DNA of 64,000 nucleotides from Immundisolibacter sp. (GTDB lineage Bacteria; Pseudomonadota; Gammaproteobacteria; Immundisolibacterales; Immundisolibacteraceae). Location of the stretch: positions 1 through 64,000 of the forward strand of contig NZ_JACIZD010000010.1 of the NCBI RefSeq assembly GCF_014359565.1, in the 5' to 3' direction. The translations under genes and the position numbers were made by a program. Of this stretch, positions 1 to 8,600 are shown one piece after another (the stretch's first letter is position 1; each line of letters begins with the position of its first letter). Below the pieces are notes generated by a model, which saw only the letters and a list, made by a program, of their open reading frames with translations, ran no database searches and had not been told where the DNA came from.

Positions 1-378
1 TGCGGCGCCGATGCCGCGCTGGAAGGCTTCACGCGGCAAATGAAGAAGCTGCCGGCGTTTTTGCGCCAAAGCCTGACCTACGATCGCGGCAGCGAGATGG
101 CCCGTCACGCCGAGCTGGCCGAGCGCTTGAAGATCGACATCTGGTTTGCCGACCCGTACGCGCCCTGGCAGCGCGGCAGCAACGAAAACACCAACGGCCT
201 GCTGCGCCAATTCCTGCCCAAGGGCACGGACCTGTCCGAGGTCAGCCAGACCGCGCTCAACGACATCGCCCGGCTGCTGAACGGCCGTCCTCGAAAAACC
301 TTGGACTGGAGAACACCGGACGAAGCCATGGCCGAAGAAATCGCCAATTTCTCAAATCGTGTTGCACTTGATTCTTGA
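1..378 (+). CDS. IS30-family transposase, C-terminal part
   Basis: This is the C-terminal 125 residues of a DDE transposase that would move its own IS element. The frame is open from base 1, so the start lies upstream; the internal ATG at 40 is not a real start. Two pieces of the IS30 catalytic core are visible: YDRGSEMARH, carrying the second Asp of the DDE triad, and NENTNGLLRQFLPKG, carrying the Glu. The following stretch (TALNDIARLLNGRPRKTLDW) is the usual IS30 C-terminal signature. Nothing in the visible part is broken. It could be active if the missing N-terminal DNA-binding part is intact. Family assignment is firm. Confidence 0.9.
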   Translation, partial: CGADAALEGFTRQMKKLPAFLRQSLTYDRGSEMARHAELAERLKIDIWFADPYAPWQRGSNENTNGLLRQFLPKGTDLSEVSQTALNDIARLLNGRPRKTLDWRTPDEAMAEEIANFSNRVALDS

Positions 379-386
379 ATCCAAGC
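1..386 (+). mobile_element. Right end of an IS30-family insertion sequence (truncated by window edge)
   Basis: The transposase reading frame is already open at base 1 and stops at 376-378. Short sequence after it resembles the T-rich ends of IS30-family elements, whose right inverted repeat usually overlaps or follows the transposase stop, so I place the boundary near 380-386. The left end lies outside the window, so the inverted repeat and any target duplication cannot be confirmed. The element abuts the truncated 3' end of an hsdR gene on the other strand. Confidence 0.6.
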
Positions 387-390
387 ATCA

Positions 391-1566
391 GCCTGGCCCA
401 GCCGTAGCGGGCAGCGAGTAGCGGAAGGTCGGCTGGCCGGATTCGCAGCCGAAGGTGCGGTAGGTGTCCAGCAGCAGGCGGCGTTCGGCCTCGCGCGGAT
501 CGCGGCTGCCCGGTTTGGCGCTGTCGAAACGGCGCAGGTAGTCGCGCGGGGTGGCGGTGAGGCCGAGCTTGTCGCCGACGAAGTAATCGAACACGGCGCG
601 GGCGTTGCCGCCGATGGAGCGGTGCGCCTCGTCCGAGATCACCAGATCGAAGTCGGTCGGCGAGAACAGGCGCTGGTACTTGTTGTTGAACAGCAGCGAC
701 TGCACGGTGGTGACGACGATCTCGGCGCGGCGCCAGTCGTCGCGGTTTTCTTTATAGATGACAGTCTGGAAGTCGGCGGACAACAGGCCCGCAAAGGCCT
801 TTTTGGCCTGGTCTTCGAGTTCGAGGCGATCGACCAGAAACAGCACCCGCCGGGCGTTGCCGGAGCGCAGGTACAGCTTGATGATGGCGGCGGCGGTGAG
901 GGTCTTGCCGGTGCCGGTGGCCATCTCGAACAGGAAGCGGTCCTTGCCCTCGCCGACCGCCCGTTGCAGGGCATGGATGGCCTGGAGCTGGTAGGGCCGC
1001 AGGAAGCGCAGCTTGTTGGCCTGGATGTAGGCCGGGCGCTCGGCCGCGTTCTTCCAGCCGGCATCAAGAGCGTAAGTTGGGCGCTGGGTCAGGACGATGT
1101 AGTCGTCGCCGACTTTTTCGTCCGTCAGCCGCGCCTGGTTCGGCGTGACCTTCTGGTAGCCGACCACCGACTCCGGGGTGGGAAAGGCGGTGATGACGTA
1201 GGGGTTGCCGCGCTCCAGATCCCAGAAGTAATGCAGGTTGCCGTTGGAGAGGATGACGAAGCGGCAGTTCTGCGCGCGGGCGTATTTGCGGGCCTGCTCC
1301 TTGCCGACCAGCGGGTTCTTGTCCTCGGCCTTGGCCTCCAGCACCAGCAGCGGAAAGCCCTTGGCATCCAGCAGCAGGAAATCGACGTAGCCCTTGCCGG
1401 TGGTCTCGAAGTCGTTGCCCAGCGCGTCGAGGTCGTGGGATTTGAGCGCGACGCCGGGTTCCAGGCGAATGTTGGCCGCCAGCGCGCCGTCGGCGAAGAA
1501 CCGTCAGCCGGCCGCTTCCAGCAGCCGGTTGATCTTGATGCGGGCGGTGGCTTCTTTTTCAGGCAT
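391..1566 (-). pseudogene. hsdR: hsdR fragment, type I restriction enzyme R subunit (nonsense codon plus 3' truncation)
   Basis: Reading from an ATG at 1566, codon 21 is TGA (1506-1504), in the context LLEAAG-stop-RFF where relatives normally carry Trp; a single G-to-A change explains it. The frame then stays open to 388. It shows the restriction-nuclease fold (FLLLDAKGFPLLVLEAKAED), Walker A (FEMATGTGKTLTAAAII), the DEAH box (VISDEAH) and the TATP helicase motif. Homology stops after QPTFRYSL near 412, and seven unrelated residues precede a stop. The remaining helicase and C-terminal half is missing, replaced by the IS30-family end. No hsdM or hsdS is nearby. The fragment is very unlikely to cut DNA. 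The longest uninterrupted ORF (388-1344) is only part of it. Confidence 0.85.
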
Positions 1567-1633
1567 TGCGATTCCGGCGCTGCGCGATGTGGGTTTTTAC
1601 CCCATAACGAAGAGTCTCGCGCCGCGCCGTCTA

Positions 1634-2260
1634 TTACCGCAGGCTGTCGATAGCCTCGTCGAGCACGCGCTGCCAGTCGGGTCCGGTCAGGCGACGGTAG
1701 CCGTCCGGATCACGGGCCGCGGACGACAGCACCACGTCCGGCGCCGGATCGCGCAGCAGCTCCAGGCTTTGCCGCAGGGTGTCGCGCTGCGCAGCGGCGA
1801 CGTAGGTGCCCCAGCCGGCGCCGTCCGGAAACAGCGTGTCGCCGGTGAACAGGTACGTTGGTCCGTGCGCCGAGCGAACGCGGTAACAAGTGCTGCCGGG
1901 CGTGTGGCCGGGCGTGGGGATCACATCCAGGCCGGCCAGTGGTGTGTGCGCTGCATCGAAGGCGACGTCCACCGGCGAGATTCGGCCGGCGAAGGGTGCC
2001 TCCAGCGCATGACAGCACAGCCTGGCGCCAAAGCGCTGGCGGATGTCGGCCAGGCTGGGCGCCACTTCGTCGCGGTGGCTCAGGTACTGCCAGGCAACGC
2101 CGCCCAGGTGCTCGATGGCGTCCAGTTCCGCCGCCAGGCCGGTGTTGTAGAACAGCACGTTGCCGTCCGCGCGCAGCCACAGGTAGGCGTGGGTGGTCAC
2201 GGCGGGACCGAACGGGTATTGCGCGGCGGTTTGCCACAGGTCCGGGAACAGCTGCTGCAT
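1634..2260 (-). CDS. Metallo-beta-lactamase-fold hydrolase with a degenerate metal site
   Basis: This 208-residue protein has the length and pattern of a small MBL-fold hydrolase. The ATG at 2260 is preceded by a good Shine-Dalgarno (GGAGG, about 8 bases upstream); an upstream in-frame start at 2335 has none. The canonical HxHxDH metal motif is replaced by LSHRDEV at about residues 61-67. The later TPGHTPGS and FTGDTLF motifs are retained, and the final metal His is not obvious (VVLSSAARDP). A related group of MBL proteins carries a THxDD-like variant, so the protein may bind a single metal or use another chemistry. No signal peptide is seen. It is divergent from the Ntn-hydrolase gene, 86 bases away. 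Substrate unknown. Confidence 0.75.
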   Translation of the reverse strand: MQQLFPDLWQTAAQYPFGPAVTTHAYLWLRADGNVLFYNTGLAAELDAIEHLGGVAWQYLSHRDEVAPSLADIRQRFGARLCCHALEAPFAGRISPVDVAFDAAHTPLAGLDVIPTPGHTPGSTCYRVRSAHGPTYLFTGDTLFPDGAGWGTYVAAAQRDTLRQSLELLRDPAPDVVLSSAARDPDGYRRLTGPDWQRVLDEAIDSLR

Positions 2261-2346
2261 GGTGGTTTCCTCCGGTTTGATGGGCCACAGCGGCGTCGGG
2301 CGGGCGGCTGATAGCATTGCCGCACCTGTCCTCAAGATGTACTGCC

Positions 2347-2943
2347 ATGACCATAGCCGTTGCCGTGCGCAAGGGTGGCGAAATCGTGATCGCCGCCGAC
2401 ACGCAGAACAATTTCGGCCACAACCGGGCGCCGATTGCCAACCACCGCACGCAGAAAATCCTGACCGTGGGCGGCAATCACCTGGCCACCAGCGGCTGGG
2501 GGCTGTACGCGAACATCCTGGACGATTTCCTGGCCCGCAAGCGGGCGCCCAAGCTCGACACCGAGCGCGACGTGTTCCGGTTTTTCCAGACCTTCTGGAA
2601 GGCGCTGCACGAGCACTATTCGCTGGTCAACGATCAGTGCCAGCACGAGGAGGAGCGCTCGCCGTTCGGTGACCTCGACGCCTCGTTCCTGCTGGTCAAC
2701 GGCGGCGGCATCTTTTTCGTGTCGTCCGACACCAGCGTGACGGCCTTCGAGCAGTACTACGCGGTCGGCTCCGGGGCGGAGTTTGCGCTGGGGGCGCTGC
2801 ATGCCCTGTACGACTGCGACCTGGATGCCGAGACGCTGGCCCGGCGCGCCTGCGCCGCAGCCATGGCCTTCAACGTCTACTGCGGCGGGGACATCGACGT
2901 GTGCCGGATCACGGACACCGCCGCCGCTGCCCGGGTGCCGTGA
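2347..2943 (+). CDS. HslV-like Ntn-hydrolase (proteasome beta-subunit fold)
   Basis: The 198-residue product begins MTIAVAVRKGGEIVIAADTQ, which parallels the start of HslV. After Met removal Thr1 would be the N-terminal nucleophile. Asp17 and a Lys near position 36 fall close to the HslV catalytic Asp17 and Lys33. The chain is longer than HslV (about 175 residues) and no HslU ATPase is nearby, so it is probably not HslV itself. ATPase-independent bacterial proteasome relatives such as Anbu or the betaproteobacterial homologue BPH are the nearest comparisons I can offer. I chose the ATG at 2347 because it puts Thr at position 2. The stop codon overlaps the GTG start of the next gene, so the two are translated together. 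Substrates are unknown. Confidence 0.75.
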   Translation: MTIAVAVRKGGEIVIAADTQNNFGHNRAPIANHRTQKILTVGGNHLATSGWGLYANILDDFLARKRAPKLDTERDVFRFFQTFWKALHEHYSLVNDQCQHEEERSPFGDLDASFLLVNGGGIFFVSSDTSVTAFEQYYAVGSGAEFALGALHALYDCDLDAETLARRACAAAMAFNVYCGGDIDVCRITDTAAAARVP

Positions 2944-4373
2944 ACGGGGCTGATCGGGCAGGTCTTCTGGCGCGCCTGGCGGTCACGCCGGGCTGCGACT
3001 GGCGCACCGATGCCGATGCCATGGCGCCGTACCTGGCCGAGCAGCGCGGCCTGTACCGCGGCGCGGCGCTGGCGGTAGCGCTGCCGCAGGACACCGCGGC
3101 CGTGTCGGCACTGGTGCGGGCCTGCGCGCGGTTCGATCTGGCGCTGGTGCCGCAGGGCGGCAATACCGGCCTGTGCGGTGGCGCTGTGGCGCAGGACGCG
3201 GCGCGGCAGGTGGTCGTCAGCCTGGAGCGTCTGGACCGGATCAGGGCTATCGATGCGGCCAATTTCACCCTCACGGCGGAGGCCGGCTGCATCGTGCAAC
3301 GGGTGCGGGAGGCGGCGGCTGACGAAAATCGACTCTTTCCGCTCAGCTTCGGCGCCGACGCCAGCGCCCGCCTGGGCGGGGCGCTGAGCACCAACGCCGG
3401 CGGCACCAACGTGCTGCGCTACGGCAACGCGCGCGAGCTGACGCTGGGCCTGGAGGTGGTGCTGGCCGACGGGCAGGTGTGGGACGGCCTCACGGCGCTG
3501 CGCAAGGACAACACCGGCTACGACCTGAAGCAGCTGTTCATCGGCGCCGAGGGCACGCTGGGCATCATCACCGCGGCGGTGGTCAAGCTGTTTCCGCTGC
3601 CGCGCGAGACGGTCACCGCCTGGCTGGCCTGCCCGTCGGTGGAGGCCTGCGTGGCGGTTTTCGGCCGGCTGCGGGACGCCAGCGGCGACGCCGTGACGGG
3701 CTGTGAGCTGCTGTCGCGCACGGCGCTCGAGTTCGTGCTGCGCCACCTGCCGGGCGCGCGCGATCCGCTGGGTGCCCCGGCGCCCTGGTATCTGCTGGTG
3801 GAACTGACCAGCTCCAGCGCTAGTGCCGGATTGGCGACGGCGCTCGAAAGCGTGCTCGAACAGTGCCTCGGCAGCGGCGAGATCAGCGACGCCGCCGTGG
3901 CTGCCAGTGCGCGCCAGGCGGCGGACTTCTGGCGCCTGCGCGAGGGCGTGGCCGAGGTGCAGCGCCACGAGGGCGCCAGCATCAAGAACGACGTGGCGGT
4001 GCCGGTGTCGGCGGTGCCGGCCTTCGTTGCCGAGGCCAGTGCGGCGGTGCAGGCCGCCTGTCCGGGGCTGCGCGTGTGCGCCTTCGGCCACATCGGCGAC
4101 GGCAACCTGCATTTCAACCTGTCGCAGCCGGTGGACATGCCGGCCGGACAGTTCCTTGCGCAGTGGGACACCCTGAGCGGCCTGGTCAATGCCGTGGTTG
4201 CCCGGCATCGCGGTTCCATCTCGGCCGAGCACGGCATCGGCCTGCTCAAGCGGGATGCGCTGGCGCAGCATGAATCGGCCGTGGCCATCGATCTGATGCG
4301 TCGCGTCAAGGCGGCTCTGGACCCACAGGGCCGTCTGAATCCGGGCAAGCTGCTGCCGCCGACGCAGGAGTGA
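2940..4373 (+). CDS. FAD-linked 2-hydroxyacid dehydrogenase (GlcD / D-2-hydroxyglutarate dehydrogenase family)
   Basis: The 477-residue protein would oxidise a D-2-hydroxyacid to the 2-oxoacid with bound FAD. The PCMH-type FAD domain covers about residues 40-215, with the pyrophosphate-binding loop VPQGGNTGLCGG and the STNAGGTNVLRYGNARE segment typical of the GlcD/D2HGDH group. The C-terminal FAD-oxidase domain contains the metal-site motifs GHIGDGNLHFN and SAEHGIGLLK. The start is GTG at 2940, which overlaps the upstream Ntn-hydrolase stop (GTGA), implying translational coupling. No glcE/glcF subunits follow, so it is likely a stand-alone D2HGDH-like or D-lactate-type enzyme. The exact substrate cannot be read from the sequence. 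Confidence 0.88.
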   Translation: MNGADRAGLLARLAVTPGCDWRTDADAMAPYLAEQRGLYRGAALAVALPQDTAAVSALVRACARFDLALVPQGGNTGLCGGAVAQDAARQVVVSLERLDRIRAIDAANFTLTAEAGCIVQRVREAAADENRLFPLSFGADASARLGGALSTNAGGTNVLRYGNARELTLGLEVVLADGQVWDGLTALRKDNTGYDLKQLFIGAEGTLGIITAAVVKLFPLPRETVTAWLACPSVEACVAVFGRLRDASGDAVTGCELLSRTALEFVLRHLPGARDPLGAPAPWYLLVELTSSSASAGLATALESVLEQCLGSGEISDAAVAASARQAADFWRLREGVAEVQRHEGASIKNDVAVPVSAVPAFVAEASAAVQAACPGLRVCAFGHIGDGNLHFNLSQPVDMPAGQFLAQWDTLSGLVNAVVARHRGSISAEHGIGLLKRDALAQHESAVAIDLMRRVKAALDPQGRLNPGKLLPPTQE

Positions 4374-4418
4374 CGCCGCCGGCGCCTGCTGGCCTGCGCG
4401 CGGCTGACAGGCGGCTGC

Positions 4419-4432
4419 TTGATCAAGATCAC
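4419..4432. promoter_or_regulatory. FNR-type binding site upstream of the cytochrome genes
   Basis: TTGAT-CAAG-ATCAC matches the FNR consensus TTGAT-N4-ATCAA at 9 of 10 positions. Its centre is 4425.5. A possible -10 (TTAGGC, 4455-4460) would put a start site near 4467, about 41.5 bases from the centre, the usual class II activator spacing. The first cytochrome begins at 4518. Oxygen-responsive control of both cytochromes is inferred, not shown. Confidence 0.55.
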
Positions 4433-4517
4433 GGCCCATCCCGGCGCGGCCACGTTAGGCTGTGGCCCGTTTACCAAAACACCGTCCAGTGGACGCACAA
4501 CAAGAGGAGTTCCGCCG

Positions 4518-4958
4518 ATGCAAACCGCACGCAGATTTGTGAGCCCGTTTCGCGCCGCTGCCATGGCTGCCACGGGCATGATCGCCATACTGTCCGCCGC
4601 CAGTGCGCCGGTCCTGGCGGCGACCGATGGCACCCAGCAGCAGGCCAGACGCGACTACCAGAAATATTGCGCGTCCTGTCACGGAGCCGAGGGGCGGGGC
4701 GATGGCCCGGTGGCGCAGGCGATGAAGGCCATGCCTGCCGATCTGACCCTGCTGAGCATGAACAACGACGGCAAGTATCCCGCCGACAAGGTGCGCGAGA
4801 TCATCGACGGCCGCGCCGATGTGAAGGCGCACGGCCCGCGCGCCATGCCGGTGTGGGGCAAGGAGTTTTATGTGTCGGCCGAAGGCGTCGGCCAGCGTCA
4901 GGCCCATGACCGTATCGAAGGGCTGACCGAATACCTGCGGCGCATGCAGAAGCAGTAA
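4518..4958 (+). CDS. Small c-type cytochrome (class I), periplasmic
   Basis: The 146-residue precursor has a twin-basic start, a hydrophobic segment (about residues 12-33) ending ...SAPVLAA, and then a single haem-binding motif CASCH at about residues 51-55. A distal Met ligand is likely in AMPVWGKEF. It is a mono-haem electron carrier exported to the periplasm. The ATG at 4518 follows AGAGGAG. It lies behind an FNR-type box and 72 bases before a second, clearly related cytochrome, sharing CASCHG, GRGDGPVA, REIIDGR-like and MPVWG segments. The redox partner is not encoded nearby. A thiosulfate or nitrogen-oxide role is possible but not supported by the sequence. Confidence 0.88.
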   Translation: MQTARRFVSPFRAAAMAATGMIAILSAASAPVLAATDGTQQQARRDYQKYCASCHGAEGRGDGPVAQAMKAMPADLTLLSMNNDGKYPADKVREIIDGRADVKAHGPRAMPVWGKEFYVSAEGVGQRQAHDRIEGLTEYLRRMQKQ

Positions 4959-5030
4959 TCGGCGTCGCAGCGCCGGCTTGGCGCGGCAGCCGATGGAATG
5001 GCGTTTTTTGAACCCAAGGGAGGGAGTGTC

Positions 5031-5453
5031 GTGTCGGACATCAAGACAAACCGCAAGCGCGTCCGTTTTGTGCTCTCGGCTGCGTTGCCGCTGGTGCTGG
5101 CCAGTGGTGCCACGCTGGCTGCCAGCCAGATCAGTGAAATGCAGCGGGAGGATTTTTTTGCCTACTGCGCATCCTGTCACGGCCCTTCCGGGCGTGGTGA
5201 CGGGCCGGTAGCAAGCGAGCTGAAAAAGCGGCCGACGGATCTGACGCAGCTTGCCAAGAACAACAACGGTAGTTTTCCGTATGCCCGCGTGCGCGCCATC
5301 ATCGACGGTCGCGGTCAGGCGCTCGGCATCCACGGTCCGGCGGAGATGCCCGTGTGGGGCGAACGCTTTGGCCGGGAAAGCGAGACCGACATGCAGGTAC
5401 GGGGAAAAATTCTCAGCATCGTCGATTACCTGGTCAGCATCCAGGAAAAATAG
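5031..5453 (+). CDS. Second small c-type cytochrome, paralogue of the upstream gene
   Basis: The 140-residue precursor starts at GTG 5031, seven or so bases after a strong AGGGAGGGAG ribosome-binding site; the upstream ATG at 4998 has none. A basic N-terminus and hydrophobic stretch (VRFVLSAALPLVLASGATLA) form the signal peptide. The haem motif is CASCHGPSGRGDGPVA and the probable axial Met lies in EMPVWGERFG. Its similarity to the preceding cytochrome over the whole mature region indicates tandem duplication. Both are probably co-transcribed from the FNR-linked promoter and could act as a pair of electron shuttles with different potentials. The gene is convergent with the trehalose operon. 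Confidence 0.87.
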   Translation: MSDIKTNRKRVRFVLSAALPLVLASGATLAASQISEMQREDFFAYCASCHGPSGRGDGPVASELKKRPTDLTQLAKNNNGSFPYARVRAIIDGRGQALGIHGPAEMPVWGERFGRESETDMQVRGKILSIVDYLVSIQEK

Positions 5454-5460
5454 GGCACCA

Positions 5461-5481
5461 GGCCGCCGCGTGCGGGCGGCC
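5461..5481. terminator. GC-rich hairpin between convergent cytochrome and malQ-treY genes
   Basis: GGCCGCC (5461-5467) pairs perfectly with GGCGGCC (5475-5481) around a 7-base loop, 8 bases after the cytochrome stop. There is no T-run, so it may only pause or protect the transcript end. Confidence 0.35.
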
Positions 5482-5610
5482 ACAAGTCGCAGACGCGCTC
5501 AGCGCCTGGCCGTGGGTTGCCCCGCCGCACCGCCGGGAATCCGCGCCGGGGCGGTTAGTGATGTCGATGGAGTCGCCGGGTGACTTCGGTGTTCTCCCCG
5601 GCCAGCAGCG

Positions 5611-8600
5611 TCATGCGGGAACTCCCGGGTCGGTGCATTGGTCGGTGCATTCGAGCAGAGCCAGCGGGAACCCGGCGAGCAGTTCCTCAAGTGACAGCGC
5701 GCCGCCGGCCACCGTTCGGCCGGTGAATACCTCGTGCCAGCTGCGCCCGGCCGGCATGTCCACCCAGGTCTCCGCCCACGCAGCGCCGACCGGCCAGCGC
5801 GTGCCCGTGGCGGTCAGCTCCAGGATCAGCCGGGGCACGATCACGACTACATCGTCGCCGCGCTGGAAGGCCAGCACGCGCGCCGCGTGCGTGCCGTGCA
5901 TGGCGAGCGCACGGTATGCGCCGCCGGCAAGGCTTTCCGCCCGGCGCGCGCGCAGGCCGAGCGCGCGCCGCACAAGCTGCAGCTTGGCCTGGCCGGGGTT
6001 GTCGAGCAGCGCGGCGAGGGTGGCCACCGGCGCCGCCAGGGCGGTGGTGAGCGCGGCGTAATCCACCGGGCGGCGGTTGTCCGGGTCCACCAGCGTCAGG
6101 TGCTCGCCCTCGCTGCCTTGGTAGAGGTCCGGAATGCCCGGCACGGTCAGCGCGAGCAGGCTGTGGGCCAGGGCGTTGACCGTGGCGGCAGGCGCAATGG
6201 TGGCGATGAAACGCGCCAGCGTGTCCAGCAGCGGGCGGCTGAGGTGCGGGTCCAGCGCGCGCCGGATGTAGCGCTCGAGCGCCCCTTCATAGGCAACATC
6301 GGGGCTGGCCCAGCTGGTGCGCTCGCCCGACTCGCGCCCGGCCTTGACCACGTGCGCCAGCAGCCGCGCCAGGTAGGCTTCCCAGTCCATGCCGTCGGGA
6401 GCGCCAGGCCAGGTGCCGACCACGGTCTGGTACAGGTACCACTCGTCGTGTCGGGTGATCTGCGGGCCGGCGGCGCGGCGTGCCGGACCGGCCATGCGCG
6501 TCAGGCGCGACAGGCAGCGCGCCCAGCCGCGTGGGTCCTCGCTGAGCACCGCCAGGCGCGCGCGCACGTCCGCGCTGCGCTTGGTGTCGTGCGTGGTGAC
6601 GGGGCTGAGTGCGTGCGGGTGGCTATGGCCGCGCGCCGCGACCGCGCGGTGAAAGGCATCGGGCGCCAGCGCGCCCTGCGTCGGCTCGGCACCGACCTCG
6701 TTCATCGCCAGCAGCGGCACGTAGCGGTAAAAGGCGGTGTCTTCGATGGCCTTGGCGGCTACCGGCGCGGTGTATTGCTGGAACTTCATCGCCAGTTGCA
6801 CCGTGAGTTCGCGCGGCCAGCGGCGCGCGCCCTCGTGCGGCAGTTCGGCGGCGAGGGCCGCGCGAAGGAACGCGAAGATGCCCGTTTCGGCCAGGCGCCG
6901 GTTGCGCCGCGCGAGTCCCACCGACCAGTCGAGGTGCTGACGATCCGTGTCGGTCGCGCCGGCCGCGGTGACGTAGGTGCGATACACCGGAAAGCCGGCC
7001 ACGATTTCGGTCAGCGCGCGCAGCATCGCGGCGCGCGTGTAATCGCGGCTGGCCGGATTCTGCTCGGCGAGCCGGTCGGCCAGCGTGGCCAGCACGGCCA
7101 GTTCGCCGCCCAGTTCCTCCTCCATCACCTCGCGCCGGCAGGCGCGGGCGATGTCGGCGAAGGCGCGCGGGTCCGCGGTGTAGCGCCGATACAGCCGCGT
7201 GATGGCGGCCAGGCCCGCGCTGTCCACCTGCACGCCGGTGAGCTGCGCGATCAGTTCGTAGCCGGTGGTGCCGGCCACCGGCCAGGTAGGCGGCAGTGCC
7301 TCGTGCGCGGCGAGGATTTTCTCCACCCACAGCCACGGCCGCCCGTGGGTGCCGGGCCCGGCCGCGCGGGTGAGCTGTTCCAGATAGCCGGCCGGGTCGT
7401 ACAGGCCGTCCACATGGTCGATGCGCAGGCCCTGGATGGCGCCGCTGCGCAGCAGTTCCAGCATCCGGGCGTGGGTCGCCTCGAACACCGGCGGGTGCTC
7501 CTGGCGGATGCCGGCGAGTTCGTTGATCTGAAAGAAACGCCGGTAGTTGATCTCGTCCGCCGCCACCTGCCAGAACGCGGGGCGGTAGTGCTGGTGTTCG
7601 ATGAGCCGATGCAGGCGCGCGCGTCCGACGTCGTCCGGACTGGCGTAGGCACCGAGGGCCTGCTCCAGAAGCGCGGCTGCGCCAGCGCCTGTCGAGCACA
7701 TTTCGGTGAGCGTGGCTTTCAGTGCAGTGCCTGCCGCGCGGCTGCGCTGCGGGTCGGTACCCGCGACAGTGCGCGCGCTGCCGGCCAGCGCGTGGAATTG
7801 GCGGGTCAGCTCGTCGTCGCGCGCCCGGCGCGCCAGCGCGGCGGCTCGCTGCAGCAGCGGCCGGTAACTGGCCGGGTGCAGCGGAAAGCGGTGCGGCCCA
7901 TACCACAGGCTGATGCTGCCTTCGTGCGGGTCCAGGCGCAGTTCCAGCGCGCCGGATTCCAGCACCGCGCCGTAGTGGTCGCCCAGAAACGGCAGCAGCA
8001 CGCGCCCGTGCAGTTCCGGCTTGGCCGGATCCCAGTCGATGTCGAAGGCCGGCGCGTGGGGTGAGGCGCGGCCCCACTCGAGCACGTCCAGCCACCACGG
8101 GTTGTCGGCCTGGCCCACGCCCATGTGGTTGGGGACGTGGTCGGCGATGATGCCAAGGCCGTGGCGGCGTGCTGCGGCCACAAGCGCGGCAAAGCCGGCG
8201 TCGCCGCCCAGTTCGGGATTGAGTGAGCCGAAGTCGGCGACGTCGTAGCCGTGCGTGCTGCCGGCCCGCGCGCGGGTGATGGGCGAGGTATAGAGGTGGC
8301 TGATGCCCAGCGCGGCGAGGTAGGGCACCGCGCGCGCGGCGTCGTAGAAACCGAAGCCGGCGTGCAGTTGCAGGCGATAGGTGGCGCGCGGCACCGCGGG
8401 GACCGTCGACGCGGCAGGCGGCGGGCGCTGCGCGGCAATCGCCTGGGCGACGGGCTCGGCGGCCTGCGCGATCTGCGCGATGGACGCCGGCAGGCGCAGT
8501 GTCCAGTTGGAGCACCCGGTGCTGGTGCCCGGCACGTTGACGGGCTCTTGCACGCCCAGTATGTCTTCGGGCTGCACCAGCGTGAGCAGCGCTGGCGTGG

